A model generated the notes under the pieces. The model was not told where the DNA came from, made no database searches, and worked only from the letters and a program-made list of their open reading frames with translations. The position numbers and the translations under genes are program-made. A stretch of 7,321 nt of DNA from Bacteroidales bacterium (lineage in GTDB: Bacteria; Bacteroidota; Bacteroidia; Bacteroidales; F082), in assembly GCA_017651645.1 (NCBI GenBank), contig JAGCCO010000066.1:1-7321 (forward strand), in the 5' to 3' direction. Position 1 is the stretch's first letter; the number at the start of each line of letters is the position of its first letter. This document shows, piece by piece, positions 6,168 to 7,321 of this stretch.

Positions 6168-7025
6168 ATGCTAGGAGCAATAATAGGAGATACCGTAGGT
6201 TCGGTATACGAATTCAACAACATAAAGACCACAGATTTTCCGCTGTTCGACTCACGGAGCAACTACACCGACGACAGCATCATGACCATGGCCGTGGCCG
6301 ACTGGCTTTTGACCGACCCGCAGCATGGCATGGACACCCTGGAAGCCTCGTTTTTGGGCTTCGCCAAGAAATACCCCTGCCCTATGGGCGGCTATGGTGG
6401 AGGATTCCACCGCTGGTTGTTCCATCCAGAGCAACTCGCCGCTTACGATGAAGACGGCAACCATGCAGTAGGGAAACGTCATCCCTACAACTCGTTCGGC
6501 AACGGTGCCGCCATGCGTTGCAGCGCGAACGGCTGGATGTTCGACAGCTTGGAAGAGACTGAGCGCGTGGCATGCCTTTCGGCGGCCATCACCCACAGCC
6601 ATCCCGAGGGCATCAAAGGGGCGCAGTCGACAGCGGCAGCCATCTTCATGGCCCGCAACGGCAAGAGCAAGGAAGAGATAAAGGAGTACATCTCAACAAA
6701 ATATGGCTACAACCTCAACCGCACCTGCGACGAGATTCGTCCTGTTTACGACTGGGATTCCTCGTGCCAAGGCACCGTGCCCGAGGCCATGGTGGCCTTC
6801 CTGGACAGCACCGACTTCGAGTCGGCCATCCGATTGGCGGTCTCGTTGGGCGGCGACAGCGACACCCTCGCCTGCATCACGGGCGGCATCGCGGAGGCGT
6901 TCTATAAAGCCATTCCCGATGACATCGCTTTGAAGATTTGGAGCCTCATTCCCGAAGACTTCAAGGCCATCTTCAGGAAGATGGAGATGCGGACGAGCTA
7001 CCGCTTGCCGGAAATTCTGAGATAA
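6168..7025 (+). CDS. ADP-ribosylglycohydrolase family protein (DraG/ARH)
   Basis: A 285-residue cytoplasmic enzyme of the DraG/ARH fold, of usual length. Members remove ADP-ribose from modified proteins, nucleic acids or small molecules using two Mg2+ ions. Visible signatures are the N-terminal MLGAIIGDTVGSVYEFNN (1-18), the metal-binding YTDDS (33-37, Asp35 and Asp36), GGYGGGFHRW (74-83), NSFGNGAAMR (108-117), HSHPEGIKGAQ (143-153) and the second metal site SLGGDSDTLACITGGIAEA (226-244, Asp230, Asp232, Thr233). All expected metal ligands seem present, so it should be active. The substrate cannot be read from the sequence. It lies 125 bases after the VWA-macro fusion with no recognisable promoter between, so it probably shares that transcript, and a strong terminator follows 26 bases after its stop. 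The start at 6168 gives the canonical N-terminus. Confidence 0.93.
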   Translation: MLGAIIGDTVGSVYEFNNIKTTDFPLFDSRSNYTDDSIMTMAVADWLLTDPQHGMDTLEASFLGFAKKYPCPMGGYGGGFHRWLFHPEQLAAYDEDGNHAVGKRHPYNSFGNGAAMRCSANGWMFDSLEETERVACLSAAITHSHPEGIKGAQSTAAAIFMARNGKSKEEIKEYISTKYGYNLNRTCDEIRPVYDWDSSCQGTVPEAMVAFLDSTDFESAIRLAVSLGGDSDTLACITGGIAEAFYKAIPDDIALKIWSLIPEDFKAIFRKMEMRTSYRLPEILR

Positions 7026-7051
7026 GGGAAATCCATATAAAGGTTATGAGT

Positions 7052-7088
7052 AAGGCTGGAATCACGGGGATGGATTCCAGCCTTTTTA
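7052..7088 (+). terminator. Intrinsic terminator after the ADP-ribosylglycohydrolase gene
   Basis: A perfect 12-base stem, AAGGCTGGAATC (7052-7063) with GATTCCAGCCTT (7073-7084), closes a nine-base loop. The T-run 7083-7087 follows. It ends the Nudix/VWA/ARH transcript and separates it from rpsO. Confidence 0.92.
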
Positions 7089-7137
7089 AATAATTAAAAA
7101 AAACTTCCAAAACCCCTTCCACTTTCCAAAAAAGTCG

Positions 7138-7145
7138 TATCTTTG
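7138..7145 (+). promoter_or_regulatory. Bacteroides-type -7 element for rpsO
   Basis: TATCTTTG matches TAnnTTTG exactly. It lies 44 bases before the rpsO start, giving a leader of roughly 40 bases. The -33 region is weak: only TTC at 7117-7119, 18 bases upstream. Confidence 0.65.
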
Positions 7146-7189
7146 CAGCCCGTTTAGAACAACAAATTTATTGTAAAAGAAAGAAAATT

Positions 7190-7321
7190 ATGTACTTAAC
7201 TGCAGAAAAGAAATCAGAGATTTTCAGCCAATACGGCAAGAACGCTGCCGATACTGGTTCAGCAGAAGGCCAAATCGCTTTGTTCACCTACAGGATTAAG
7301 CATTTGACTGAACAGACAAAA
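7190..7321 (+). CDS. rpsO: 30S ribosomal protein S15, N-terminal part (cut by the window end)
   Basis: The first 44 residues are present and the frame is open to the window edge. MYLTAEKKSEIFSQYGKNAADTGSAEGQIALFTYRIKHLTEQTK fits the start of bacterial S15: helix 1 with EKKSEIFSQYG, then DTGSAEGQIALFTYRIKHLT, where DTGS-x-EGQIALFT-x-RI is the family hallmark. S15 binds 16S rRNA early in small-subunit assembly. About half of the usual length of around 89 residues is missing. It has its own promoter and follows a strong terminator, so it is unrelated to the upstream module. S15 represses its own translation in some bacteria, but no such leader structure could be recognised here. Confidence 0.95.
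   Translation, partial: MYLTAEKKSEIFSQYGKNAADTGSAEGQIALFTYRIKHLTEQTK

Noticed and set aside
4116..7025. The module read as a DarT/DarG-type toxin-antitoxin system.
   Set aside because: No DarT-like ADP-ribosyltransferase is present in the window, and the macro-like domain is not a clear DarG type.

Overview
The window looks like a chromosomal segment from a member of the Bacteroidota, most likely order Bacteroidales. The evidence is: promoters of the Bacteroides type (TAnnTTTG preceded by TTG about 19 bases upstream); no clear Shine-Dalgarno sequences, with A-rich leaders instead; a Bacteroidota-type putative outer-membrane porin with an SPI signal ending in Ser-Gln; and a Bacteroidota-like ribosomal protein S15. 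The genus cannot be read from the sequence with confidence. All recognised genes are on the + strand.

Layout. The left edge (1-105) is the 3' part of a 5S rRNA, the end of an rRNA operon, closed by a strong intrinsic terminator (114-151). Next are a 699-residue putative porin (248-2347) and, from its own near-consensus promoter, a 522-residue cation:proton antiporter-like membrane protein (2395-3963). The antiporter has Asn where the family normally has its key Asp. An AT-rich 152-base intergenic region follows, with three related palindrome-like 15-mers around a second near-consensus promoter.

That promoter drives what I consider the main object here, a three-gene module: an NrtR-like protein (Nudix domain plus winged helix, 4116-4922), a fusion of a von Willebrand factor A domain to a divergent macro-like domain of the phage-associated A1S_2505 type (4945-6042), and an ADP-ribosylglycohydrolase (DraG/ARH family, 6168-7025). 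All three families are connected with NAD or ADP-ribose chemistry or are plausibly so. Together they suggest a locus that senses and processes ADP-ribose or ADP-ribosylated molecules, controlled by its own first gene. A complex mosaic inverted repeat and an 8-base tandem repeat lie between genes two and three. A textbook intrinsic terminator (7052-7088) ends the module. The right edge is the start of rpsO (ribosomal protein S15, 7190 to the window end), behind its own -7 element.

The flanking rRNA and rpsO are housekeeping; the ADP-ribose module between them is the accessory-looking part. Its coding sequence also looks more GC-rich by eye than the middle of the porin gene. No tRNA, CRISPR array, insertion sequence or transposase was seen.
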